7,872 nt of DNA from Bacillota bacterium (GTDB taxonomy: Bacteria; Bacillota_I; Bacilli_A; RFN20; CAG-826): positions 1,912 through 9,783 of the forward strand of contig JAPLKQ010000085.1 in the NCBI GenBank assembly GCA_026387995.1, given 5' to 3'. The notes under the pieces were generated by a model. The model made no database searches and had not been told where the DNA came from. It was given only the letters and a program-made list of their open reading frames with translations. Of this stretch, positions 1 through 6,738 are shown in pieces (the stretch's first letter is position 1; each line of letters starts with the position of its first letter). The position numbers and the translations under genes are program-made.

Positions 1-764
1 TTGGGCTCATCATGGCCCGCCGCATGGTTCTCGAAGGCGCCAAAGTCTTGGGCGTCGCGGAAATCATGCCGTACTCCAATGGCCTCAACCGCAACATCGT
101 CCAATGCTTGCTCGATTTTGATATCCCGCTTTTCCTCAGCCACTCCGTCAGCCGCATCGTCGGCAAGGAGAAACTCGAGAAAATCGTCATCAGCCAAGTC
201 GACGCCAACTTCAACTTTATCGGCGGCACCGAAAAAGAATTCGAAGTGGACACATTGCTCCTTTCGATCGGCCTCATTCCCAACAACTATTTGTTAGACA
301 ATATCGGCGTTATCCCTTCAAAGACCCGCGGAGCGGTGGTCAATGAGCATTTGGAAACGATGATTCCCGGCGTCTTCAGCTGCGGCAACGTCCTCCATGT
401 CCATGACCTCGTCGACTTTGTCAGCGAAGAAGGCCGTTTAGCCGGCCACTCGGCAGCGTTATTCCTGGCCGGGAAACTCTTAAAATCCGGCAACTATTTA
501 AAGACCATTCCCCTCAACGGGATTTCCTATATTGTGCCCCAATATGTTAATATCGATAATATCGAGGACAAGGTCGAACTGAAGTTCCGCCCGGTGAAAC
601 CGCTGAAGGACATCTGGCTGATTACCAAGATTGACGGCGTCGTCGTGAAGAAGCAGTTCAAGCCCTATCTGATTCCGTCAGAAATGGTGGATGTCGCCCT
701 TGATAAGGCGCTCTTCCATGCCGGCAACCAAGAGCTGACGCTCGAAACGGAGGCCAAAGTATGA
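1..764 (+). CDS. NAD(P)/FAD-dependent oxidoreductase, C-terminal part (5' end outside window)
   Basis: The reading frame is open from the first full codon at position 3 and reads GLIMARRMVLEGAKVLGV, so the ATG at 12 is internal and not the start. That opening matches the start of the NAD(P)H-binding subdomain of pyridine-nucleotide-disulfide oxidoreductases, just after the GxGxxG loop. Further on, PGVFSCGNVLHVHDLVDFV (around 370-425) is the second FAD-contacting motif of the family, with the Asp replaced by Asn as in the subgroup next to DUF1667 proteins. The last ~90 residues form a C-terminal extension with no clear catalytic motif. The protein probably passes electrons between NAD(P)H and FAD. 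Relatives often sit with glpA/glpK-like glycerol-3-phosphate genes, but the upstream genes are not visible, so the substrate is inferred. The stop overlaps the next start by 4 bp (ATGA), which suggests translational coupling. The family is well supported; the exact role is not. Confidence 0.88.
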   Translation, partial: GLIMARRMVLEGAKVLGVAEIMPYSNGLNRNIVQCLLDFDIPLFLSHSVSRIVGKEKLEKIVISQVDANFNFIGGTEKEFEVDTLLLSIGLIPNNYLLDNIGVIPSKTRGAVVNEHLETMIPGVFSCGNVLHVHDLVDFVSEEGRLAGHSAALFLAGKLLKSGNYLKTIPLNGISYIVPQYVNIDNIEDKVELKFRPVKPLKDIWLITKIDGVVVKKQFKPYLIPSEMVDVALDKALFHAGNQELTLETEAKV

Positions 765-1108
765 ATAAAGAAATCATTTGTACGACCTGCCCCAAAGGCT
801 GCCATTTAAACGTTGATGAAAACTTAAACGTCCAAGGTTTCGGCTGCACACGCGGCATTGCCTATGGCAAAGCGGAAGCTACTAACCCCGTGCGGATGCT
901 GACCTCGACGGTCAAACTCGTTTCCACGAAGATGGTCCGCCTCCCAGTCATCACCAGCCATGAAGTCCCAAAGGGACGGATGTTCGATATCATGGCCGCC
1001 ATCAATAAAGTGACGGTCAGAGCCCCCGTGCATGTGGGGGATGTCATTATCGCCGACGTGTGCCATTTAGGGGTTAACGTCGTCGCCACCAGGACGATTG
1101 AGGAATAA
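761..1108 (+). CDS. DUF1667 domain protein, small cysteine-rich redox partner
   Basis: This 115-residue protein begins MNKEIICTTCPKGCHL. Cysteines 7, 10, 14 and 29 give a CxxCxxxC-x14-C pattern followed by TRG, the hallmark of DUF1667. The spacing suggests an Fe-S cluster or metal site, but that is inference. The C-terminal half (from about residue 55, RMVRLPV-like region to the end) is the conserved DUF1667 body with VPKGRMFDIM and a further Cys in ADVCHLG. No signal peptide or membrane segment is seen, so it should be cytoplasmic. GGAGG at 749-753 lies 7 bp before the ATG and supports this start. The gene overlaps the oxidoreductase by 4 bp. DUF1667 genes are commonly found directly after such oxidoreductases, often with glycerol-3-phosphate dehydrogenase, so a role as an electron-transfer subunit is likely but unproven. 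Confidence 0.88.
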   Translation: MNKEIICTTCPKGCHLNVDENLNVQGFGCTRGIAYGKAEATNPVRMLTSTVKLVSTKMVRLPVITSHEVPKGRMFDIMAAINKVTVRAPVHVGDVIIADVCHLGVNVVATRTIEE

Positions 1109-1110
1109 CC

Positions 1111-1725
1111 ATGGGTTTAACCAAACTACCGAGCAATTATCGTCTCGCCCGCGAGATCGATATGCGAAAAGACAAGAAGATGGCTTTCTGGCTCAACGTG
1201 GCCGGGACTCTTTTGTTTTTTGCTTTGTGCATCGTAGGCTATCTTCTCCATCCGATTGATTCCACTTTTGATTTTCAGTTCATCTATATCATCGTCGTCA
1301 TCGGAGGCCTAATCGCCTATATCATTCTTCACGAGTTGACGCATGCTTTATTCATGCGCATTTTCATCCATACCCGCGTCACTTTCGGGTTCCATGTCTA
1401 TGCGGCTTACGCTGGCATGAGAAATGGTTATTTCCGCCGCCTTGAATACATTATCATCGCCTTGGCTCCCGTCGTGATTTTGGGCATTATTCTTGGTTTA
1501 TTAAATATCTTTCTTCCCGCGGGATGGTTTTGGACCATCTTCATCATCCAAGGCCAGAATATCGCCGGCGCGGTGGGCGACTACTACGTCATTTATCTCC
1601 TCACCAAGACGTCCTCTAAAACTTTGATTAACGACGATGGCATGTCCATGCGATATTACGAAGTGGATCCCAACAAAATCGACTACGATGAGCGTGAAGA
1701 CGATGACTTTTTTGATTTGCAGTGA
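1111..1725 (+). CDS. DUF3267 family membrane protein, putative zinc metalloprotease
   Basis: This 204-residue protein is strongly hydrophobic. Probable membrane segments lie at about residues 25-46, 57-80, 111-134 and 138-163. An HELTH motif (HExxH, residues 74-78) sits at the end of the second segment, and IALAPVVILGI (116-126) and GDYY (156-159) follow. This order is typical of DUF3267 putative zincin peptidases, where the Asp of the GD motif may be the third zinc ligand (Asp157 here, inferred). The N terminus starts with a soluble stretch (MGLTKLPSNYRLAREID) and the last ~35 residues are acidic and probably cytoplasmic. GAGGAA at 1100-1105 lies 5 bp before the ATG. It starts 2 bp after the DUF1667 gene and its end overlaps yfcE by 23 bp, so the four genes are probably co-transcribed. 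Substrates of this family are not known, and proteolytic activity is predicted from the motif only. Confidence 0.8.
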   Translation: MGLTKLPSNYRLAREIDMRKDKKMAFWLNVAGTLLFFALCIVGYLLHPIDSTFDFQFIYIIVVIGGLIAYIILHELTHALFMRIFIHTRVTFGFHVYAAYAGMRNGYFRRLEYIIIALAPVVILGIILGLLNIFLPAGWFWTIFIIQGQNIAGAVGDYYVIYLLTKTSSKTLINDDGMSMRYYEVDPNKIDYDEREDDDFFDLQ

Positions 1726-2239
1726 TCTTCACGGCGACCTCACGGCGGCCGAAACGATCGTTCAGATATTCCATAAGGAAAAAGCCGACCAGTTGATTAT
1801 CCTCGGCGACCTTTTATTTTGCGGGTACCGCATCGTTACGCCGACGTCTTATCAACCTGAAGGCGTGGCCGCGTTATTGAACCCGATGGCTGACAAGATC
1901 ATATCGGTGGCGGGCAACTGCGACCGCCTCGAAGACCGGCAGAAACTCCATTTCGAGATGCCGAGACACCGTCATTTCCGTTTGGGAAAACATATCGTCT
2001 TCCTCGCCCATGGCGACGAGAACCTGGATTTTCCGCTCGCGAAAGGGGATATCCTCTTATTCGGGCATACCCACCGGCCGCTATTAAAAGAAGAAGACGG
2101 CATCGTCTACGCCAATCCGGGGTCAGCGGCTTTGCCGCGCGGCGGAAGCGCCCCGTCCTACCTCGTGCTGAGCGAACGTGGACTCTTTCTCAAAGAAATG
2201 AATGGCAGCGTCGTCAATTCCGTCGTCTTCAAAGAATAA
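1703..2239 (+). CDS. yfcE: YfcE/MJ0936-type metallophosphoesterase (phosphodiesterase)
   Basis: From the ATG at 1703 the product is 178 residues, close to the ~180 usual for YfcE. All calcineurin-like metal motifs are present in order: SDLHGD (Asp8, His10), GDLL (Asp36), GNCD (Asn72, Asp74), AHGD (His103) and GHTH (His122, His124). These residues normally hold two divalent metals, commonly Mn, that hydrolyse phosphodiesters. The physiological substrate is unknown for most members. The start was chosen because family members begin with a short Met-led beta strand straight into SDxHG, as MTFLICSDLHG does here. In-frame ATGs at 1688 and 1637 would add 5 or 22 residues with no family match. No strong ribosome binding site precedes any of these starts, so translation is probably coupled to the overlapping DUF3267 gene. 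The protein is soluble and cytoplasmic. Exact start is the main uncertainty. Confidence 0.9.
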   Translation: MTFLICSDLHGDLTAAETIVQIFHKEKADQLIILGDLLFCGYRIVTPTSYQPEGVAALLNPMADKIISVAGNCDRLEDRQKLHFEMPRHRHFRLGKHIVFLAHGDENLDFPLAKGDILLFGHTHRPLLKEEDGIVYANPGSAALPRGGSAPSYLVLSERGLFLKEMNGSVVNSVVFKE

Positions 2240-2260
2240 ATTTTTAGGAAGTCAATTGCC

Positions 2261-2289
2261 TTGATAACTACAGGAAAAAAGGTTAACAT
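2261..2289 (+). promoter_or_regulatory. Putative sigma-A-type promoter of the RNase J gene
   Basis: TTGATA (2261-2266, 5 of 6 consensus bases) is followed after 17 bp by TAACAT (2284-2289, 4 of 6). It lies in the 113-bp gap between yfcE and the RNase J gene and would give an untranslated leader of about 55-60 nt. No terminator hairpin with a T tract was seen after yfcE, so read-through from upstream is also possible. Confidence 0.5.
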
Positions 2290-2328
2290 AAAGAGTAATC
2301 TTCCGTTCACGAAAAATAATGGTCGATT

Positions 2329-2348
2329 CAACCAGTTTTAGGAGGTTG
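2329..2348 (+). promoter_or_regulatory. Ribosome binding site of the RNase J gene within a small possible hairpin
   Basis: AGGAGGT at 2340-2346 is a near-perfect Shine-Dalgarno sequence 6 nt before the ATG at 2353 and fixes this start. CAACC (2329-2333) is complementary to GGTTG (2344-2348) across a 10-nt loop, so the 3' half of the ribosome binding site could pair with the leader. The ribosome site is certain in practical terms; the 5-bp hairpin is weak and may be chance. Confidence 0.7.
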
Positions 2349-2352
2349 TTTT

Positions 2353-4032
2353 ATGTCAGAAAACATTCGCATTTTTGCTTTGGGTGGCATGGATGAAAAC
2401 GGCAAATGCCTTTATGTCATCGAGGTAAACCGCGATATCTTTATCATCGAAGCAGGGCTTAAATACCCGGATCGCACCAATCCCGGCGTCGACGCCATCA
2501 TTCCCAATTTTGATTATTTAAAAGAAAACAAGGACCGGGTCAAGGCCTACATCATTACTCACGGCCACGACGACCAGTTCGGTTCCTTACCCTTTATTTA
2601 CCGCGACGTGCCGGCGCCTATTTACGCGAGCGAAGCGACCATCGCCATCATCAAAGCGTATTCCAAACGCCTGCAACTCGAGAACGCCTATCAATTCGTG
2701 GCCATCAAGCCGACCGACAATATCAAGATTGCCGGACGCGAGTTCGATTTTTTCCAAACCGTCCACTCGATCATGGACAGCAGTGGCTTTGCCATGGCCA
2801 CCGACCAAGGCTATATTGTCTATTCCGGCGACTTCATCGTCGAGTATAACGCCAATAAGAACTATAAGCATGACTTAAATGCTTTGGCGCGCATCGCCGA
2901 GAAGAATATTCTGCTCCTCCTGAGCGAATCCGCCGGCGCCGAAAAGCCCGGCTATACGTCGCCGACCCACCGGTTGACGCCGCATATCGCCAATGCCATG
3001 CAGGAAGCCAAAGGCCGCGTCTTCATTTCGCTATTTAACCAATCGGTTTATAACCTTGAAGAAGTGTTGCAGCTGTGCGTTTCCCTCGGCAAGAAAATCA
3101 TCTTCTATGATAACGAAACCGCCGATTACATCAAAACATTTACCGATTTTGGCGGTATCGTCATCCCGAAAACCAACGTCTCCTCGATTGACGACTTATT
3201 ACGTGTCCGCGCCCAAGACGTCGTGGTCATCATGATGTCCCCCGGCGAACGGATCTATAACAAGATTGCCGAACTCGCGACCGGCGATAATGAGGACAAA
3301 CGCGTCGTCCTAGGCGCCGGCGATACCTTTATCGTCGCCTGCCCCAGCGCCCCGGCCTTCGAGGTCCTGGCGACCGATGCGGTGGATGAACTCTATCGGA
3401 CCGGCGTCGAAGTCTTGAATATCAAACGCAAACAGATTTCTTCCATGCATGCCCAAGAAGAAGACTTAAAGATGATGCTGTCCTTATTAAAGCCCCGTTT
3501 CTATCTCCCCATTAAAGGCGACTACCGTCAACTGATCGCCAACGCCAAGATTGCCGTCGGCATGGGCGTCGGGCTTTCACATAACAACATCTTCGTCCTC
3601 GATAATGGCATGGTGCTTAACATTTCCAAAGGAAAAGGCCGCATCCTGAACGCCATCGACAACGTCAAATGCGGCGATATCCTGATTGATGGCATCGGCG
3701 TCGGCGACGTCGGCGCGACCGTTATCAGCGAACGTCAGAAACTCAGCGACGATGGCGTCATCGTCATGGGCGTCACCGTCAGCAAGTCCGCCAAGAAAGT
3801 AGTGGCAGGGCCGGATGTCCAGATGAGAGGCTTCATTTTCGTCAAAGAATCCGATAATATCCTTAAAGAAATAACCAATATCTTCGTGAACGGCGTGAAT
3901 GACTATCTCAATACCCCGAGAGGGACGATTGAAGATTTGCGTCTGTTGCTGGCCGATAAGTGCCTCCGTTACGTCCGGCGCGATACCGGAAAGAATCCAC
4001 TCATCATACCAATTGTGATAGAAATCGACTAA
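2353..4032 (+). CDS. rnj: RNase J family protein with degenerate active site (J2-like)
   Basis: This 559-residue protein matches the usual RNase J length (~555) and layout: metallo-beta-lactamase core, inserted beta-CASP domain (about 200-360), a return to the core, then a C-terminal domain from about 450. RNase J is a cytoplasmic 5'-3' exo- and endoribonuclease of mRNA decay and rRNA maturation. Retained landmarks are LGGMDENGK (10-18), His70, His72, Asp74, His138 (VHSIMDS), Asp160 (SGDF) and GDTFIVA (323-329). Several expected residues are altered. Gln75 stands where the fourth residue of HxHxDH should be His. Lys388 in PIKGDYR replaces the His of the usual PIHGEYR. The usual SGHG is SSMHA (363-367), so the catalytic His is displaced by one. 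This pattern recalls the weakly active RNase J2, which works with J1. The family call is firm; low activity is inferred. A strong ribosome binding site precedes it and a putative promoter drives it. Confidence 0.92.
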   Translation: MSENIRIFALGGMDENGKCLYVIEVNRDIFIIEAGLKYPDRTNPGVDAIIPNFDYLKENKDRVKAYIITHGHDDQFGSLPFIYRDVPAPIYASEATIAIIKAYSKRLQLENAYQFVAIKPTDNIKIAGREFDFFQTVHSIMDSSGFAMATDQGYIVYSGDFIVEYNANKNYKHDLNALARIAEKNILLLLSESAGAEKPGYTSPTHRLTPHIANAMQEAKGRVFISLFNQSVYNLEEVLQLCVSLGKKIIFYDNETADYIKTFTDFGGIVIPKTNVSSIDDLLRVRAQDVVVIMMSPGERIYNKIAELATGDNEDKRVVLGAGDTFIVACPSAPAFEVLATDAVDELYRTGVEVLNIKRKQISSMHAQEEDLKMMLSLLKPRFYLPIKGDYRQLIANAKIAVGMGVGLSHNNIFVLDNGMVLNISKGKGRILNAIDNVKCGDILIDGIGVGDVGATVISERQKLSDDGVIVMGVTVSKSAKKVVAGPDVQMRGFIFVKESDNILKEITNIFVNGVNDYLNTPRGTIEDLRLLLADKCLRYVRRDTGKNPLIIPIVIEID

Positions 4033-4059
4033 CTAGTCACTAATTAACTACTAATATTA

Positions 4060-4077
4060 CCTCTTCAAAAGCAGAGG
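4060..4077 (+). repeat. Small inverted repeat downstream of the RNase J gene
   Basis: CCTCT (4060-4064) and AGAGG (4073-4077) are complementary, with one further C-G pair after a mismatch and an AAAA loop. It lies 28 bp after the RNase J stop. It could protect the transcript 3' end, but no T tract follows, so it is not a standard intrinsic terminator. Confidence 0.4.
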
Positions 4078-4090
4078 CGAACCGATAATC

Positions 4091-4115
4091 AAAAAGATTT
4101 AGTCAAAATCTTTTT
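4091..4115 (+). terminator. Possible weak AT-rich terminator hairpin after the RNase J gene
   Basis: Two perfect 10-bp arms, AAAAAGATTT (4091-4100) and AAATCTTTTT (4106-4115), flank a 5-nt loop. The right arm ends in a run of five T, and the left arm begins with five A, so the hairpin could work weakly in both directions. Only one G-C pair is in the stem, so it would be much less stable than a typical terminator. It may instead be a protein-binding site. Confidence 0.4.
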
Positions 4116-4129
4116 AACATTTCGTTAAA
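4113..4129. promoter_or_regulatory. 17-bp palindrome, candidate operator of the ftsK promoter
   Basis: TTTAAC (4113-4118) and GTTAAA (4124-4129) are perfect inverted arms around ATTTC. The right arm overlaps the proposed -35 element of the ftsK promoter, which is where a repressor would act. The palindrome does not match an operator I can name. The region is AT-rich, so a chance origin is possible. Confidence 0.35.
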
Positions 4130-4153
4130 CATATATCGAATCTTTGCTATAAT
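4125..4153 (+). promoter_or_regulatory. Putative extended -10 promoter of ftsK
   Basis: A perfect TATAAT (4148-4153) is preceded by TG one base upstream (4145-4146), forming an extended -10 element. The matching -35 region, TTAAAC (4125-4130, 17-bp spacing), is poor at 3 of 6 bases, as is common with an extended -10. Transcription would start near 4160, leaving a leader of about 27 nt that contains GAGGA (4173-4177), 9 bp before the ftsK ATG. Confidence 0.7.
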
Positions 4154-4186
4154 GATTTTACAAGTAAAATCCGAGGAATCAGCAAA

Positions 4187-5518
4187 ATGGCAAATGACAA
4201 TAAACCCGTAAAGAAAGACTTCCTGAACCATGATGGCGAAATGACGCTATTAGGCATCACGGTTGGCTTAATCGCGCTTGATGGCTTACTGGGGAGATAC
4301 CCCGTGGGTTCTTTCATCACGTATTGCTTCGTCTGTTTCTTCGGCGTTTTCTATTTTGTCGGCTTGCTTTATGTTTTCTTTCTTGGTTTCTACCTGATTT
4401 TCAAGAAAAAAGCCTATGTGCTCCATTATGACTTAACGCTTATGGGTATTTTAATGATTTTCGTTGCCATCCTGATCGCTGATAGTAATTTTATGGCGAC
4501 GGAACCGTTGAACCTCCAGAACTTTTTGGCCCTCTTCCAAGATAAAATCGGCCCGCTGGGAAGCACCGTTGCCTTAGTACCCACCAATGCCCTCGGCGGT
4601 GGCATCATCGGTTTCTTCATCGCCGCTATCTTGAATACGACGATCACCAAAGCCGGAACCGACATTTTAATCTATGTTTTCATTGCGGTCGGCGTCATCC
4701 TTTGCTTCCAAAAACCGATTCGCCGTTTCTTCCGTTACCTCAAAGCCATCAACAAGTCTTCTAAAGAAGAACGCGCCGTTTATAAGGCGGCAAAAGAACT
4801 TCCGCATGATGAAAAAGAAGACGTCGTGCGCCCCGTCATTACTGAGCAACATCCGGTGCAAGCGCCGACTGCATATACCGTTTATTCACGTCCTGCTTCG
4901 GCCAGCGTCGGCTTGACGAAAGCCGTTTTCGTCCGTGGCGGCGTGCAGGTTAATCCCGCCCCATCTGCCCCGATTGTTCCGCCGGCTTACGCCCGTCCTT
5001 CTGAACCCTCGCGGACGCCACCGGTGGCTAGACCTGTCATCAATGATTCGCCGGCCCCAATCGCTAGCCAGCCGGCCCGTCCTTCAGCGCCTCAACCGAA
5101 ATCCGTAGAAGTGGCACCGGTTCTAAACGCGGCGCCGCCAAAACCGACGTTCACGACGGACGCGGCCTTTACTAAAACCATCATTGCCACCCCGAAAGCG
5201 ATTGAACCGGAACCCGTCAAAGCGCCGTCTATGAAGAAATCCGCTGACCCTTATTCCAATTATGCCTATCCGCCGATTTCCTTATTGTCTGTCTATGAAA
5301 CAGCGACAGGGGATGCACGTAACGAGGAAGTCAGTGTCCAGAGAATGGCTTTGATCAACAAGGCCTTCGAAGACCTGGGCGTCGGCGCGGTCATCACCAG
5401 CTATAAAGTCGGTAAATCATTACCGATATCTCGATGCGGCTCGGCGGCATTCCCGCCCGTTTTGAAGCCCTCGTACGCGGCAAGCCGACCTCCGGCCTTG
5501 AAATCCAGAACGCCGTAA
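4187..5518 (+). CDS. ftsK: FtsK/SpoIIIE DNA translocase, N-terminal fragment (frame broken near 5415)
   Basis: This frame encodes 443 residues. Hydrophobic segments at about 21-36, 43-70, 82-98, 136-150 and 157-174 form the membrane anchor expected at the division septum. A proline- and alanine-rich linker follows (about 200-355), as is usual between anchor and motor. From residue 359 the sequence YAYPPISLLSVYE to ITSYKVG (to 409) matches the alpha-domain entry of FtsK motors. After Gly409 the family match stops, and the remaining ~34 residues are out-of-frame sequence. The true continuation is in the frame of the next entry. A break plus loss of about 20 expected residues lies at 5411-5425. 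GAGGA at 4173-4177 supports the start. FtsK/SpoIIIE pumps chromosomal DNA through the closing septum. As written the fragment has no ATPase, so it would not pump DNA. A sequencing or assembly error is a plausible alternative. Confidence 0.88.
   Translation: MANDNKPVKKDFLNHDGEMTLLGITVGLIALDGLLGRYPVGSFITYCFVCFFGVFYFVGLLYVFFLGFYLIFKKKAYVLHYDLTLMGILMIFVAILIADSNFMATEPLNLQNFLALFQDKIGPLGSTVALVPTNALGGGIIGFFIAAILNTTITKAGTDILIYVFIAVGVILCFQKPIRRFFRYLKAINKSSKEERAVYKAAKELPHDEKEDVVRPVITEQHPVQAPTAYTVYSRPASASVGLTKAVFVRGGVQVNPAPSAPIVPPAYARPSEPSRTPPVARPVINDSPAPIASQPARPSAPQPKSVEVAPVLNAAPPKPTFTTDAAFTKTIIATPKAIEPEPVKAPSMKKSADPYSNYAYPPISLLSVYETATGDARNEEVSVQRMALINKAFEDLGVGAVITSYKVGKSLPISRCGSAAFPPVLKPSYAASRPPALKSRTP
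5411..5425 (+). other. Frameshift with apparent ~60-bp deletion inside ftsK
   Basis: Upstream, the family match ends in SYKVG (codon 5411) in frame 2. Downstream it resumes in frame 1 with DISMRLGGIPARFEALV, with Asp at 5425. That frame has a TAA at 5413-5415, so the switch must fall between the two points. In FtsK homologues about 24 residues, including the TRFE/TRYE strand, separate these two positions, whereas only about 4-5 can be coded here. No slippery heptamer is seen. Confidence 0.75.
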
Positions 5519-6717
5519 CGACGACCGTTGGGTTTATTGAAGTACTGTCCCAGATTGACAAAGCCGACCCGAAACATAAAGATCGTCTCATGGTGGCGTT
5601 CGGCAAAGATATTTCCGGAGACGTCTTACAGACGTCCATCAAAGATTTCCCACACTTGCTGGTCGCCGGCACGACCGGTTCTGGCAAGTCCATTTTCATG
5701 CATAGCTTGATCATGACTTTAATCATGCGCAACACCCCCGAAGAATTGCGGCTGATCATCATCGACCCGAAACGCGTCGAGATGGGAAAATATCGCGATA
5801 TGCCGCATCTGCTTTGCCCGATCATTACCGATTACGACAAAGCCAAAGTCGCCATGGATAAACTGGTCATTGAAATGGAAAATCGCTACAACCTGTTTGA
5901 ACAAGCGGGGGTCAGCGACGTTTCCCAATATAACGAATATGCCAAAGATGAAGGCAAAGAGAAACTCCCGATCGTCGTGGTGGTCGTCGATGAATACGCC
6001 GACTTGGTCGAAGGCTGCAAAGACATCGCCGTCCCGGTCGTCCGCGTGGCCCAAAAAGCCCGTGCCGCCGGCATTCATTTAATCATCTCGACGCAACGTC
6101 CGTCCGTCAACGTCATTACCGGCATCATCAAAGCCAACTTACCGACCCCCGTCGCTTTGTCCGTAGCTTCCACGGTCGACTCGATGACGATTCTTGGTGA
6201 AGGTGGCGCCGAAAAACTGCTCGGTTACGGCGACATGCTCGTCGACTGCGCCAAAATTTCCCGTTCCGGTTTCACCCGCGTCCAAGGTTGCTTTGTCGAT
6301 AACAAAGAAATCAAGCGCGTCGTGGACTTCCTGAAGGAACGTTATCCGCTCGTCTATAAACCGGAATTCCTTGACCTTGTCGATCACACGGCAGCGGGGC
6401 CGACCTTTAACCCGGACAATGGCTTACGGCAAACCAAATTTGACGACGACATGTACGAAAACGTTAAATCCGTGGTCATGACCCGCGACTCTACGTCCAT
6501 CAGTTCCATCCAGCGCGAATTCGGTTTCGGGTTCCCGCGGGCTGGCAAGATTTTTGCTCAACTGCAAGCGGATGGCATCGTCGCTAAAATCGCCGAAAAC
6601 GGTGCGACCGCCCAAGGCCGTAAAGTGCTTGTCCATGCGGGCGGCGCTGCGGCCGAACCGACCGCTGACGCTCCGAGCGTACGTCCGCCGACGCCTGATT
6701 TCGGCGGCGAGAAATAA
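5434..6717 (+). CDS. ftsK: FtsK/SpoIIIE DNA translocase, C-terminal motor and gamma domain
   Basis: From the ATG at 5434 this frame gives 427 residues, but homology begins slightly earlier (ITDIS, from 5419), so that ATG is probably an internal Met and not a true start. No good ribosome binding site precedes it. It holds the RecA-like motor: Walker A GTTGSGKS (79-86), IIDPKRVEMGKY (109-120), Walker B VVVVVDE (Asp186, Glu187), STQRPSVNVITGIIKANLP and GGAEKLLGYGDML. A winged-helix gamma domain follows (about 336-386, with SSIQREFGFGFPRAG), which in relatives reads orienting DNA sequences. The tail is a short Ala/Pro-rich extension. All key ATPase residues are intact, which suggests recent damage or a sequence error and not long decay. 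acpS starts 21 bp after the stop. It is the second half of the gene starting at 4187. Confidence 0.9.
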   Translation: MRLGGIPARFEALVRGKPTSGLEIQNAVTTTVGFIEVLSQIDKADPKHKDRLMVAFGKDISGDVLQTSIKDFPHLLVAGTTGSGKSIFMHSLIMTLIMRNTPEELRLIIIDPKRVEMGKYRDMPHLLCPIITDYDKAKVAMDKLVIEMENRYNLFEQAGVSDVSQYNEYAKDEGKEKLPIVVVVVDEYADLVEGCKDIAVPVVRVAQKARAAGIHLIISTQRPSVNVITGIIKANLPTPVALSVASTVDSMTILGEGGAEKLLGYGDMLVDCAKISRSGFTRVQGCFVDNKEIKRVVDFLKERYPLVYKPEFLDLVDHTAAGPTFNPDNGLRQTKFDDDMYENVKSVVMTRDSTSISSIQREFGFGFPRAGKIFAQLQADGIVAKIAENGATAQGRKVLVHAGGAAAEPTADAPSVRPPTPDFGGEK

Positions 6718-6738
6718 CGCGATAGCGAGGTAACCTTT

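Noticed and set aside
1..297. 98-residue open frame beginning with TTG at the left edge
   Set aside because: It is rich in Ser, Ala and Lys with no family match, while the other frame carries the oxidoreductase.
2240..2352. Riboswitch or small RNA gene between yfcE and the RNase J gene
   Set aside because: At 113 bp the gap holds a promoter-like sequence and a ribosome binding site, but no conserved riboswitch core or strong paired structure was seen.
5405..5435. Programmed ribosomal frameshift in ftsK
   Set aside because: There is no slippery heptamer or downstream stem that I can see, and a frameshift alone would not explain the roughly 20 missing conserved residues.
5394..5825. 143-residue open frame on the minus strand over the ftsK break
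   Set aside because: It overlaps both FtsK frames, which have clear family motifs. It shows no motif of its own and is a shadow frame.
5719..6078. 119-residue open frame on the minus strand
   Set aside because: It lies wholly inside the FtsK motor domain on the opposite strand. Its composition mirrors the coding strand and it has no recognisable motif or ribosome binding site.
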